Below are positions 6,560 to 13,137 of a stretch of 13,137 bases of DNA, piece after piece (position 1 is the stretch's first letter; each line of letters begins with the position of its first letter). The notes below the pieces were generated by a model. That model did not search any database. It had not been told where the DNA came from and saw nothing but the letters and a program-made list of their open reading frames with translations. Origin of the DNA: Acidobacteriota bacterium (lineage in GTDB: Bacteria > Acidobacteriota > Polarisedimenticolia > J045); assembly GCA_027001345.1 (NCBI GenBank), contig JALTMS010000454.1:1-13137 (forward strand), written 5' to 3'. The position numbers were made by a program, and so were the translations under genes.

Positions 6560-9500
6560 TTACGGGCAAGGGGCTCCGGTTCGTGGTGTGGATCGGCTGT
6601 CGCTCCCAAGGTCTCCATCACCGAGTGGGCATGAGTTGACCGCACGAGACAAGTAGTGGTACGCGGCACCGTTTGCAGGAGTCGTGGCATCGGTCGCCAT
6701 GAGATCGACATCATCCGATTCGAAGCAGACATCGGCGCCGTTGAAGTCGCTGGCGGTAAGCGAGCGAAGCAGGTCATAGGTCACGCTGTTCGCTCCGGGG
6801 TTGGCAGGCTCGCTCCATTGGATCGTCGTCGTCGCCGTTTGCTTGTCGTGCGTCAGCAGCATGTCGCGAGTCTCGGACGGTGTGGACCACACATCGGGAT
6901 CGGCATCGTTGCAGTCGCCACCGGTTCCGACGTAGCCCTCCGGAGCGGTACAGGCAGAGACGACATCGTTGGAATCGCCGACGCCGTCACTGTCGTTGTC
7001 GCGATACCAATCAGTAGCGGTGCAGCTCGCGGCGCAATAGCGTCCGCCCAGTGATGTTCGACTGAGCTCTGTGCTACCGCCGAAGATCAACATCTCGCTG
7101 CCACTCCAAACGCCCGTGTGCTGGTACCGTCCTACGGGGGTCTGCTCGAGGGACATCAGTGTCCACGAGTCCGTGCCCGGATCGTAGCGACCTCCCTGGT
7201 CCGGAAAATAGATTCCCTGCTGGCCGCCCCAGACGAGCATCTCGGATCCGGTCCAGACCGCCACGTGGGAGTGCCGGCCCGGTGGCGCATCGATCACGGA
7301 TATGGGCGTCCATGAATCGGTCGCCGGGTCGTAGCGGCTGCCATCGCTCAACGGGTTCTGTGTCCCCGCTTCTGAACCGCCCCAGACGATCATCTCGGTA
7401 CCCGTCCAGATCGCCGAGTGTGACCCCCGGGCGCTCGGGGCGCCTACGGTGGTGACGGGCGTCCACGAGTCGGCGACCCAGTCGTAGCGAGCGCCGTCAC
7501 CCAGGCCTCCTCCACCCCAGATGATGAACTCACCGTCAGCGACAACAGCGCTCGCCTTGGCGCGCGAGGATGGTGCACCCACCGTGGTCATCGGCCTCCA
7601 CGAATCCGTCGCCGGGTCGTACAGGCCACCGGTCGAGTCTCCCGTGCTGCCGTCGTACACGATCATCTCGGTACCGGTCCAGCCGGCATAGTGGCGGTAA
7701 CGCGGCGCGGGAGCGTTCGTCTGGTCTGCGGCGGTCCACGTGTCGGTCGTGGGATTGTAGCGACCGCCGTCGTCTTGAGCTCCCGCCAAGTAGATCAGCC
7801 CGCCCCAGACGATCATCTCGGTGCCGGTCCAGACTGCGGTGTGCAGGGTCAGTTTCTCGGTGATGCCCGAGGAGGCAGCGACAGTCCAGATATTGAGTGC
7901 GGGATCGTAGCGATAGGTCAGCAGTTTGTCTACGCCACTTCCACCGTGCACGATCATCTCGCTGCCGGTCCAGACCGCAGTGTGCTCTTTGCGGCTCGGA
8001 GGCGGATTGGAAGAATAGACGGGCGTCCACGCGCCGGAAACCGGGTCGAAACGCGATCCTTTCGACTGCTCCTCCCCTATGCCGCCGTAGAGCGTACTGC
8101 TCGTACCGCCCCAGATGATCATCTCGGAGCCGGTCCACACGGCCGAGTGGTCGACCAGCTCGTTCCCCTGGCCGTTTTCTGGTACGAAGGACCAGAAGTC
8201 TGCCGACGGATCATACGCCCCACCATCGAAGCCATTGAAGCCGCCGTAGACGATCATCTCCGTACCGGTCCAGACCGCTGTGTGCAAATAGCGCGCAGAT
8301 GGAAGAGAGCCAGCACTAGCCATTGCGGTCCAGCTCCCGGAAGCCGGATCGAACCGCCAACCATCATCGAGTTCGATCGGCAGATACTCGTCGCCCTCCG
8401 GGTCGTACTCGAGTCCCAGGCCGCCCCAGACCAACAGCTCGCTGTCTGTCCACACGCCGGCGTGTTGGGTTCTTCTCGCTCCAGGCATGGGGGCCGCCGA
8501 AGTCCAGCTATTCGATGACGGCGAATATCGCCAAAGATCATCGTAGAGTTCGAAGGGATCGGATGCATCTTCCGAGCCGCCGCCGTTGATCAGCATTTCG
8601 CTGCCGGTCCACACCGCCACGGTATAGGGACGCTGCTCCGGCCCAGGAGAATCCGACATGGGCGTCCATGTGTCGCTCGACGGGTCGTAGCGCCCCCCCG
8701 GCCCGAGAAAGGACAGGCCGACGTCTCCGCCCCAGATGATCATCTCCGTGCCGGTCCACACCGAGACGTGACCCACCCGTGGCTCGGGTGCGCCGGTCGT
8801 GCTGGTCGGAGTCCAGGTATCGGTGGTTGGGTTGTAGCGTCCTCCCGTATTCGTTTCGAATTGCGCGGCATCAGTGCCGCCCCAGACGATCATCTCGGTG
8901 CCGGTCCAGACCGCGGTGTGTGATTCCTTTCCCGCGGGGGCCCCCTGGGTGCTCATCGCGGTCCACGAATCCGTCGCAGGGTCGTAGATTCCGCCGCTGT
9001 TGTAGATCTCGTTATTGCGCGATCCGCCCCAAATGATCATTTCGCTGCCGGTCCACACGGCAGTATGCAAACCGCGTGGGGTCGGCTCTTCCATGAAGGT
9101 ATCCCATGTGTCGTCGGTACAAGTGACCGTGTCGGTGCCTGCTTCCGGTCCGAAGCCCTGTCGGCCAACGATCGGTGGAAGCTCGATCGGCATCCAGTCC
9201 TCGAGGACCGCGTGCCCGGTGGCCACGTCGGTATTCGAGGGAGGTGTGGTACCCGTCAGGCCCAGTTGCGCCGCGAGACGGTTGGCATACGTCGGCAAGG
9301 CCAAAGCCCGCGCCAGACGTAGCGGGTCATGATCGAGTGCGGCGAAGAGTTGTTCGAGCCTGTTCGGGGCCCTCGTATTGGCGGCCAGGCGGTCGAGTTC
9401 GAGCTGCAATCGATGGGCGTCGACCGACAGATTCCAGCGCTCCTTGACTTCGTCGAGGATGTTCAGGACGCGCCGCGCGCGCGCGTCGATCACTTCGCGA

Positions 9501-9694
9501 TCGAGCACCTCGGTCAGGTCCGGTTTTGGCCCGGGATTGGAAGACGGCCATATTCGGTTCCGCCAATACACATCTTCGATGGTCCATAGGTCATCGACCC
9601 AGCGATCGTAGGAGGAGCGATTTTCAGCTTCCCCGTGCGCAAAGGGGAAGGCAAGTGTGAACAGAAGCAACGCGAAAAGGATAGAGCGCGACAT
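6560..9694 (-). CDS. Secreted 14-repeat kelch protein with MopE-like metal loop
   Basis: The 1044-residue product begins with a signal peptide (MSRSILFALLLFTLAFPFAHG, cut near 21). Residues ~28-160 form a charged, mostly helical domain (IEDVYWRNRIWP, then RLEQLFAALDHDPLRLARAL), of a type I associate with similar acidobacterial secreted proteins. From residue 209, 14 kelch units follow, each near HTAVWTGTEMIVWGG, a variable loop, GGRYDPATDSWTP and a GAPxxR link. The 14th lacks its last strand. Fourteen blades would make two seven-bladed propellers (inference). Residues ~895-937 carry an acidic MopE-type segment (DNDSDGVGDSNDV, then GDCNDADPDV), followed by a ~95-residue FN3-like end module finishing in PCP. 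The ATG at 9694 is chosen because it starts the signal peptide and has AGGGAG seven bases upstream (9702-9707). The frame stays open 93 codons further upstream without homology. Function is unknown; a binding or surface role is likely. Confidence 0.85.
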   Translation of the reverse strand: MSRSILFALLLFTLAFPFAHGEAENRSSYDRWVDDLWTIEDVYWRNRIWPSSNPGPKPDLTEVLDREVIDARARRVLNILDEVKERWNLSVDAHRLQLELDRLAANTRAPNRLEQLFAALDHDPLRLARALALPTYANRLAAQLGLTGTTPPSNTDVATGHAVLEDWMPIELPPIVGRQGFGPEAGTDTVTCTDDTWDTFMEEPTPRGLHTAVWTGSEMIIWGGSRNNEIYNSGGIYDPATDSWTAMSTQGAPAGKESHTAVWTGTEMIVWGGTDAAQFETNTGGRYNPTTDTWTPTSTTGAPEPRVGHVSVWTGTEMIIWGGDVGLSFLGPGGRYDPSSDTWTPMSDSPGPEQRPYTVAVWTGSEMLINGGGSEDASDPFELYDDLWRYSPSSNSWTSAAPMPGARRTQHAGVWTDSELLVWGGLGLEYDPEGDEYLPIELDDGWRFDPASGSWTAMASAGSLPSARYLHTAVWTGTEMIVYGGFNGFDGGAYDPSADFWSFVPENGQGNELVDHSAVWTGSEMIIWGGTSSTLYGGIGEEQSKGSRFDPVSGAWTPVYSSNPPPSRKEHTAVWTGSEMIVHGGSGVDKLLTYRYDPALNIWTVAASSGITEKLTLHTAVWTGTEMIVWGGLIYLAGAQDDGGRYNPTTDTWTAADQTNAPAPRYRHYAGWTGTEMIVYDGSTGDSTGGLYDPATDSWRPMTTVGAPSSRAKASAVVADGEFIIWGGGGLGDGARYDWVADSWTPVTTVGAPSARGSHSAIWTGTEMIVWGGSEAGTQNPLSDGSRYDPATDSWTPISVIDAPPGRHSHVAVWTGSEMLVWGGQQGIYFPDQGGRYDPGTDSWTLMSLEQTPVGRYQHTGVWSGSEMLIFGGSTELSRTSLGGRYCAASCTATDWYRDNDSDGVGDSNDVVSACTAPEGYVGTGGDCNDADPDVWSTPSETRDMLLTHDKQTATTTIQWSEPANPGANSVTYDLLRSLTASDFNGADVCFESDDVDLMATDATTPANGAAYHYLSRAVNSCPLGDGDLGSDSRSTPRTGAPCP
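7022..9070 (-). repeat. Tandem kelch-coding repeat array, 14 units
   Basis: The coding repeat recurs every ~45-60 codons. The core, written on the plus strand as CAGACGATCATCTCGGTGCC with small changes, appears 14 times (first encoded unit near 9060, last near 7085). Units 2, 3, 9, 12 and 13 are closest to each other. Unit 4 (WTGSEMLINGG), unit 5 (WTDSELLVWGG) and unit 11 (VADGEFIIWGG) are the most diverged. Spacing varies because the loop between the WGG strand and the YDP strand ranges from a few to more than 20 residues. It arose by internal duplication and is not a mobile or CRISPR repeat. Confidence 0.85.
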
Positions 9695-9701
9695 TCCGAG
9701 A

Positions 9702-9707
9702 CTCCCT
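9702..9707 (-). promoter_or_regulatory. Ribosome binding site deciding the kelch gene start
   Basis: AGGGAG lies seven bases upstream of the ATG at 9694. It supports that codon over the longer open frame reaching 9973, which would run through transposase debris and has no ribosome site or signal peptide. Confidence 0.7.
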
Positions 9708-9879
9708 GACGTCAGTGCTGGCTTTGGCGTGGACCGCTGAAGCCCAGTTCGGCAGCGACACCGTCTGTCGATGGCAAAGGGGGGGATTTCCAGCGCGCAA
9801 AGCTCAAGAAAAACCACCACGGCAGTCCGGTAAGGTACCCGCTTGATATACTGGATACAACTTAAGTTTCCACTACATC

Positions 9880-10205
9880 GCATGGCGTAGCCGGCCTTTC
9901 GGTCTGGCCTCGATTGGATTGAGGAAGCCAGGCTCTTCGAAGCACCGGCTTCTGCTTGTACGTCTCGACTCATTGGCGGACGGCATCACGTATATCGTCG
10001 ATTTTTTCGAAGATTCGTCCGTGGGCCGCCTGCCTTTGAGTTCTTGATTCCAGCTCTCCGCAACGTCATTGGTTCGAGGTTGCCCAACAAGAGCGAAGCT
10101 GTCGCCGATGCCCTACTGGCGTATCTGCTTGATGAAGCGCTCGGACTTGTACTGCCCCCCGTGGTCCATCTCTGCCGAGAGGCCGCGCTCGAAGGCTCTA
10201 TCATG
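9880..10205 (-). pseudogene. Broken IS3-type transposase fragment (integrase core C-terminal half)
   Basis: Read on the minus strand, this noncoding stretch gives the second half of a DDE integrase core. RGLSAEMDHGGQYKSERF carries the second catalytic Asp of the DHGxQY motif. Then comes an in-frame TAG (10113-10115), then GIGDSFALVGQPRTNDVAES, where the final Glu is the third catalytic residue. A change of frame near 10025 gives GRIFEKIDDIRDAVRQ, a TGA (9970-9972), and VETYKQ, matching the helix that follows the core in IS3-family proteins. Another shift near 9940 gives FEEPGFLNPIEAR, matching the family's C-terminal SPxEAR signature. So there are two stops and at least two frameshifts in ~110 codons, and the N-terminal half is missing: a dead remnant. 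The family call rests on motif recognition; no terminal repeats could be defined. Confidence 0.75.
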
Positions 10206-10386
10206 CGGGAACGAAGGACCCGTCCTGGAGCGCAAGCCGCATGAGATCGACCACATGGTCGGGCAGATGGGACAAGTTGCCCACCGTCTCGTTGTCGACC
10301 TTGCCGTCCTCACGGAAGCTGCGGCGGAGCAGGCGAGACTGGTACACTTTGCCCTTGTCGTGCCGCGTCGCCGTGACGATATGAAC
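10185..10386 (-). pseudogene. IS1634-type transposase N-terminal fragment
   Basis: From 10386 the minus strand reads 61 uninterrupted codons beginning VHIVTATRHDKGKVYQSRLL, followed by RRSFREDGKVDNETVGNLSH and LPDHVVDLMRLALQDGSFVP. This is the hallmark N-terminus of IS1634-family (IS4-superfamily) transposases, which usually begin MH(I/V)V. Here the first codon is GTT, so the start appears lost, and a TGA falls at 10201-10203. A one-base shift there allows AFER, as in the family's next segment, to 10185. The remaining ~400-500 residues with the catalytic triad are gone, and the IS3-type fragment begins at once. The preceding bases (10387-10487) show nothing else recognisable; they may be the element's flank. 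Confidence 0.75.
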
Positions 10387-10487
10387 CGCGCTAGCCCCTC
10401 GTCATGTCGCGGATACCGCCACGTTCCAGGGCCACGGCAAGCACTATGGGTCACTACGCTGCGCACCGGCAATAGCCGCTTTCCGAT

Positions 10488-10531
10488 GACAAAACACCCC
10501 CCGGCAGCCCGTCAAGAACGGGCCTTCCGGG
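10488..10531 (-). terminator. Intrinsic terminator of the octahaem cytochrome gene
   Basis: On the minus strand CCCGG-AAG-GCCCGT, loop TCTTG, ACGGGC-TG-CCCGG-like pairing (arms 10518-10531 and 10500-10512) forms a GC-rich stem with a small internal bulge. It is followed by GGGGTGTTTTGTC, a short U-run. It begins about 73 bases after the cytochrome stop codon, the expected place and orientation for a Rho-independent terminator. Confidence 0.6.
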
Positions 10532-10604
10532 CCGAAGCATCGCGCCCCCGGCCGGCACCACGGCCGACCTGGGGGGCCAACATTCCTCGCTCCACGGTGG
10601 GGGG

Positions 10605-11867
10605 CTACGGCGCTTCGGCGTGGCGGGCGCGGAGTTCGGCAGCCTTCTCCTTGATTTCCTGCAAGTCGCGCACCATCTCGCTCCAGCCGTACCAGTTGGT
10701 GTAGTCGGGATTCATGTGGAACGCACCCTGGAAGGTCCGCATGCGGTGCTTGAGGTGCATTTCGAACAGGCGCTGCTCGATGGTGGTCGGTGCGTCGTGG
10801 AAAGTCAGCAGATCGGGAAAGGCGTAGGCATAGCCCTTCGGCTTGGCCAGCACCCCATCCTTGTATAGTCCGGCGATGATACGAATCGCCTGAGCCAACA
10901 GATGATCGGCCTGGCGAATCATGTCATCGCCGGCGGCCAGTTGCTCGCGGGCGAAGTTTTCCGAGTGGCAGTCGCTGCACACGGCGATCATCTTCTCCCG
11001 CTCCTTGTCGAAGGAGGCCTGGTCGAGACGAGCCACGTCCGCTGCCTTGACCACGTCGAGGCGGGCGGTGGGCTTGCCTTCAGGATCGAGCACGCCCAGA
11101 GCCTGCAAGATGGTCACCTGGTCGGCCTTCCACTGCTCGTCCTCCGGCAGCGGCAAGCGCACGGCAAGAAAGCCCCAGGCGGTACGCACCTCGTGGTTGC
11201 CGTCGGGCATGTGGCAGGTCTGGCAGGTCGGAGCCGCCGTCTGTTCGGCAAGCACACCATTCTGCTTGAGCAGGAAACGCACCCCGTGCTTGGAACTCGA
11301 GTACATCTCCCATTGGGGATGGTCGAAGCCCATGTGGCAGGTCTGGCAGGCCTGGGGTTGCCGGGCTTCCTTGACCGAGAAAGTGTGGCGAGTATGACAG
11401 GCATCACAGGAGGCGACACCGAAACCGGCACCCTGCTTTTTCAATTCGCGGATCTCGGCCTCACTCTTCGATCCGATCTTGTGGCAGCCGGCGCAACCCT
11501 TGAGCCCCTTCTCCCGCATCGCCAGCGGAAGCTGGTGCGTGGTCGGCATGGCCTTGGCTGCCGCCCAGGCGAAGTTGTGCTTGCCGGCCCGAAACTGGTC
11601 GACCTGCTCGCTGTGGCAGCCAGCGCAGGTTTCGGGCGTGGGCAGCTCGACCTGGGCCACGTCCTCGGCGCTGGAATGGTCGGCTCCGTGACAGATCGCA
11701 CACGAGATGGACATCTCGGCATGGGCGGAGATCTTCCAGTCCTGCACGATCTGTGGCGTGACTTTCGAGTGGCACTCGATGCAGTCCTGGGCCCACACAG
11801 CAGCAGCGCAGAGCAGCACGAGCGAAAGGGAAAACATCAGAGCAGAGCGAGAGAGTACCGAGCGCAT
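10605..11867 (-). CDS. Octahaem c-type cytochrome, hydroxylamine oxidoreductase-like
   Basis: This is a periplasmic multihaem redox protein of the HAO-like family, whose members oxidise hydroxylamine or hydrazine or reduce nitrite/hydroxylamine at an active haem. The 420 residues start with a signal peptide (core MFSLSLVLLCAAAVWA, cut near 26). Eight CxxCH haem sites follow: 29-33, 56-60, 81-85, 125-129, 154-158, 174-178, 215-219 and 297-301. This is the HAO/octahaem count, with the wide gap before the last site. Extra His residues that could serve as distal ligands are scattered between them. The C-terminal segment FHMNPDYTNWYGW (383-395), then EMVRDLQEIKEKA, looks like the HAO-family end. 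It holds two Tyr; whether either equals the cross-linking Tyr of true HAO needs an alignment. The ATG has GGAGGAGG nine bases upstream. The gene is monocistronic, with its own terminator. No quinol-oxidising partner gene is adjacent. Confidence 0.85.
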   Translation of the reverse strand: MRSVLSRSALMFSLSLVLLCAAAVWAQDCIECHSKVTPQIVQDWKISAHAEMSISCAICHGADHSSAEDVAQVELPTPETCAGCHSEQVDQFRAGKHNFAWAAAKAMPTTHQLPLAMREKGLKGCAGCHKIGSKSEAEIRELKKQGAGFGVASCDACHTRHTFSVKEARQPQACQTCHMGFDHPQWEMYSSSKHGVRFLLKQNGVLAEQTAAPTCQTCHMPDGNHEVRTAWGFLAVRLPLPEDEQWKADQVTILQALGVLDPEGKPTARLDVVKAADVARLDQASFDKEREKMIAVCSDCHSENFAREQLAAGDDMIRQADHLLAQAIRIIAGLYKDGVLAKPKGYAYAFPDLLTFHDAPTTIEQRLFEMHLKHRMRTFQGAFHMNPDYTNWYGWSEMVRDLQEIKEKAAELRARHAEAP

Positions 11868-11876
11868 GGTCGACTA

Positions 11877-11884
11877 CCTCCTCC
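11877..11884 (-). promoter_or_regulatory. Strong ribosome binding site of the cytochrome gene
   Basis: GGAGGAGG on the minus strand ends nine bases before the ATG at 11867. It is the best Shine-Dalgarno match in the window and fixes that start, which also begins the signal peptide. Confidence 0.75.
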
Positions 11885-11919
11885 GGCGTTCCGGTCCGAT
11901 CCGTCACGCATCGAGTGGC

Positions 11920-11948
11920 AGTATCGAACAGCGCTCGAGGCGAAACAA
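11920..11948 (-). promoter_or_regulatory. Possible sigma-70 promoter for the cytochrome gene
   Basis: TTGTTT (11943-11948) and GATACT (11920-11925) on the minus strand are separated by 17 bases and lie about 50 bases upstream of the cytochrome start. They match the consensus at 3/6 and 4/6. The spacing is ideal but the boxes are weak; no FNR- or Nar-type site was seen. Confidence 0.35.
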
Positions 11949-11975
11949 GAGGCTGGTGATCCGATTCCGGGTGCC

Positions 11976-11990
11976 GGGATCGCCGATCCC
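11976..11990. promoter_or_regulatory. Perfect palindrome in the divergent intergenic region (candidate operator)
   Basis: GGGATCG-C-CGATCCC has 7-bp arms around one base. It lies in the 140-bp gap between the divergent cytochrome and lipoprotein genes. It starts 18 bases before the TATCTT box of the lipoprotein gene and 28 bases upstream of the cytochrome -35 candidate. The position suits a repressor or activator site, but no regulator gene is in the window. Confidence 0.35.
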
Positions 11991-11993
11991 CGG

Positions 11994-12010
11994 TATCTTC
12001 CCTCGCCGTG
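11994..12010 (+). promoter_or_regulatory. -10-like box next to the lipoprotein GTG start
   Basis: TATCTT (11994-11999, 4/6) ends eight bases before the GTG at 12008. There is no Shine-Dalgarno sequence and no -35 box. As with moeA, a leaderless transcript would fit; the evidence is weaker here. Confidence 0.25.
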
Positions 12011-13137
12011 CGCTTCTTCGCCCTCATCGCCGCCCTGACCGCCGCCGTGACCGGCCTGGCCGGCTGCACGCTTCGGACGCCTCCGGTCGACGCCTCCGGA
12101 AGCGCGACCGACAGCCAGTCAGCCGCGCAATGGCCCATCGAAGCGCGGGTTTCCTACCTGGTGAACCTCTTCCACTGGGTCGACAACCTGGCGGGCACGT
12201 CGATCGGCAAGACCCAGAGCGTGTATCAGCGCGAGTGGAACGAGACCTTCGGTCCGCTCTCCGCCGCCGACACCGAGCAACTCGACGCCTATCGCCGGGT
12301 CCGCACCCGCCCGGAACCCCTGGTGCGTCCCGATCGGCTGGCGGACGAGGCGAGCTGTCTGCCCACCGGGTTCCCCCGCCTTTCCCTCCGCCAGCGCTTC
12401 AACACAGCCGTGCTCAGCAGTCATACCCTGCCCGAGCTGGAGCGAACGCTGGCGCCGATCGTCGGCAGTCGGGACGCGGCGACGGTGCGCCGTGTGCTGT
12501 CCCATTTCGAACGCAGCTTCCGGAAGCTGTGGCCCCGCCTGGCCTTCCTCGGGCCGTTCCACGAGCGCTTCGACCGCTGGTTGCGCGCCCCGCGCGTACA
12601 GCACCTGATGCTGCGCATGGCAGACTTTCTCGAAGTCTCCCCCGACCCGCGCCGACCGACGGTGGTACAGCTCGTCGGTCTACTCGAACAGGGCGCGACC
12701 CACGCCGAGGCCAACGGGCGATTCCTGCTGATCGAGATCCGGCCCGCCGACGGACCCGTGGATCAAACTCAGGTGCTGTTTCACGAACTTGCCCACGACT
12801 TGTTGCGACGCCAGTCGGCCGCCATCCGTGATCGCTTCGCCAGGCGGTTGATGGCCCGCGGTGCCACGGGGGCTCTGACCCAGACACTGCTCCACGAAGC
12901 CCTGCCCACAGCCCTCGGCCAGGGAGTGGCCCGCGCCACGCTGGCACCCAGGGATTTCCAATTCCGCGACACCTGGTATCACATCAAGGAGATCGACCGC
13001 TTCGCCCACAGGATCTACACCGCGGTGCGTCAGGAGATCAACAGCTCGCGAAGCTACGCCGACCGCCTGCCGGACCTGCTGGTCGATGCAACCACCGCCT
13101 CCGGCATCGACCAGACGGCGCCGCTGAGCCTCTTCGT
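12008..13137 (+). CDS. Lipoprotein with HExxH zinc-metallopeptidase motif, C-terminus beyond the window
   Basis: The frame is open from a GTG at 12008 to the window end (376 complete codons) and is truncated by the edge. The N-terminus is a lipoprotein signal: RFFALIAALTAAVTGLAGC with lipobox LAGC and acylated Cys20, so the protein is anchored at the cell envelope. A long helical middle part (~45-210) has no recognised domain. Residues 255-267 (QVLFHELAHDLLR) contain HELAH (His259, Glu260, His263), the zinc site of gluzincin-type peptidases. Thirty-four residues later comes LLHEALPTALGQG, where Glu297 could be the third ligand in the usual ExxxTAxG helix. I do not recognise the family beyond this. 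No earlier start gives the signal peptide, so GTG is preferred despite the absent ribosome site. It is divergent from the cytochrome gene; a shared regulator is possible, but a joint function is speculation. Confidence 0.7.
   Translation, partial: MRFFALIAALTAAVTGLAGCTLRTPPVDASGSATDSQSAAQWPIEARVSYLVNLFHWVDNLAGTSIGKTQSVYQREWNETFGPLSAADTEQLDAYRRVRTRPEPLVRPDRLADEASCLPTGFPRLSLRQRFNTAVLSSHTLPELERTLAPIVGSRDAATVRRVLSHFERSFRKLWPRLAFLGPFHERFDRWLRAPRVQHLMLRMADFLEVSPDPRRPTVVQLVGLLEQGATHAEANGRFLLIEIRPADGPVDQTQVLFHELAHDLLRRQSAAIRDRFARRLMARGATGALTQTLLHEALPTALGQGVARATLAPRDFQFRDTWYHIKEIDRFAHRIYTAVRQEINSSRSYADRLPDLLVDATTASGIDQTAPLSLF

Noticed and set aside
7022..9070. CRISPR-like array from the regularly spaced 20-base core
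   Set aside because: The cores are codons of kelch strands in an intact reading frame, unequal in spacing and not identical.
9695..9973. 93-codon N-terminal extension of the kelch protein
   Set aside because: It runs through transposase debris and would bury the signal peptide. The ATG at 9694 has a ribosome site.
10069..10704. Plus-strand open frame of 211 codons across the transposase gap
   Set aside because: It has no recognisable motif, overlaps the cytochrome 3' end and terminator, and the opposite strand explains the sequence as transposase remnants.
10902..12038. Long plus-strand open frame (378 codons) opposite the octahaem cytochrome
   Set aside because: It is antisense to a gene with eight haem motifs and a strong ribosome site, and its translation is an Ala/Gly/Leu/His-rich mixture without domains. 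It is a shadow caused by high GC.

Overview
The window is uniformly GC-rich, with long spurious open frames on both strands. It looks like a chromosomal stretch of a Gram-negative-type bacterium: there are Sec signal peptides, a lipoprotein, a periplasmic binding protein and a periplasmic multihaem cytochrome. The kelch protein, with a MopE-like acidic loop and a cysteine-containing C-terminal module, is a style I associate with Acidobacteriota (Thermoanaerobaculia/Holophagae-like genomes). That assignment is inference. No rRNA, tRNA or CRISPR array was seen.

Layout. (1) 1-1158, minus: the N-terminal part of a secreted YVTN-type beta-propeller protein that runs off the left edge. (2) 1406-6350, plus: a compact six-gene molybdenum operon, moeA-moaC-mogA/moaB-modA-modB-modC, in which every stop codon overlaps the next start by 1 or 4 nt. 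ModABC would import molybdate, MogA would adenylylate molybdopterin, MoeA would insert Mo, and MoaC works earlier in the pathway. moaA, moaD, moaE and mobA are not in the window. (3) 6351-6559: a short gap between convergent genes with a perfect 15-bp stem-loop. (4) 6560-9694, minus: a 1044-residue secreted kelch-repeat protein with 14 repeats. (5) 9695-10604: a gap of about 900 bp that holds eroded transposase remnants of two different families on the minus strand, plus the cytochrome gene's terminator. (6) 10605-11867, minus: an octahaem c-type cytochrome of the hydroxylamine oxidoreductase-like type. (7) 12008-13137, plus, divergent from the cytochrome: the start of a lipoprotein with a HELAH zinc-protease motif, cut by the right edge. 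A perfect palindrome and a -10-like box sit just before it.

The Mo operon is a clear functional unit. The other genes are individually transcribed envelope or periplasmic proteins, with no demonstrated link to it. The less ordinary parts are the fused transposase remnants, the stand-alone octahaem cytochrome beside an unrecognised lipoprotein metallopeptidase, the 14-repeat kelch architecture, and two genes whose only visible upstream signal is a -10-like box at a leaderless spacing.
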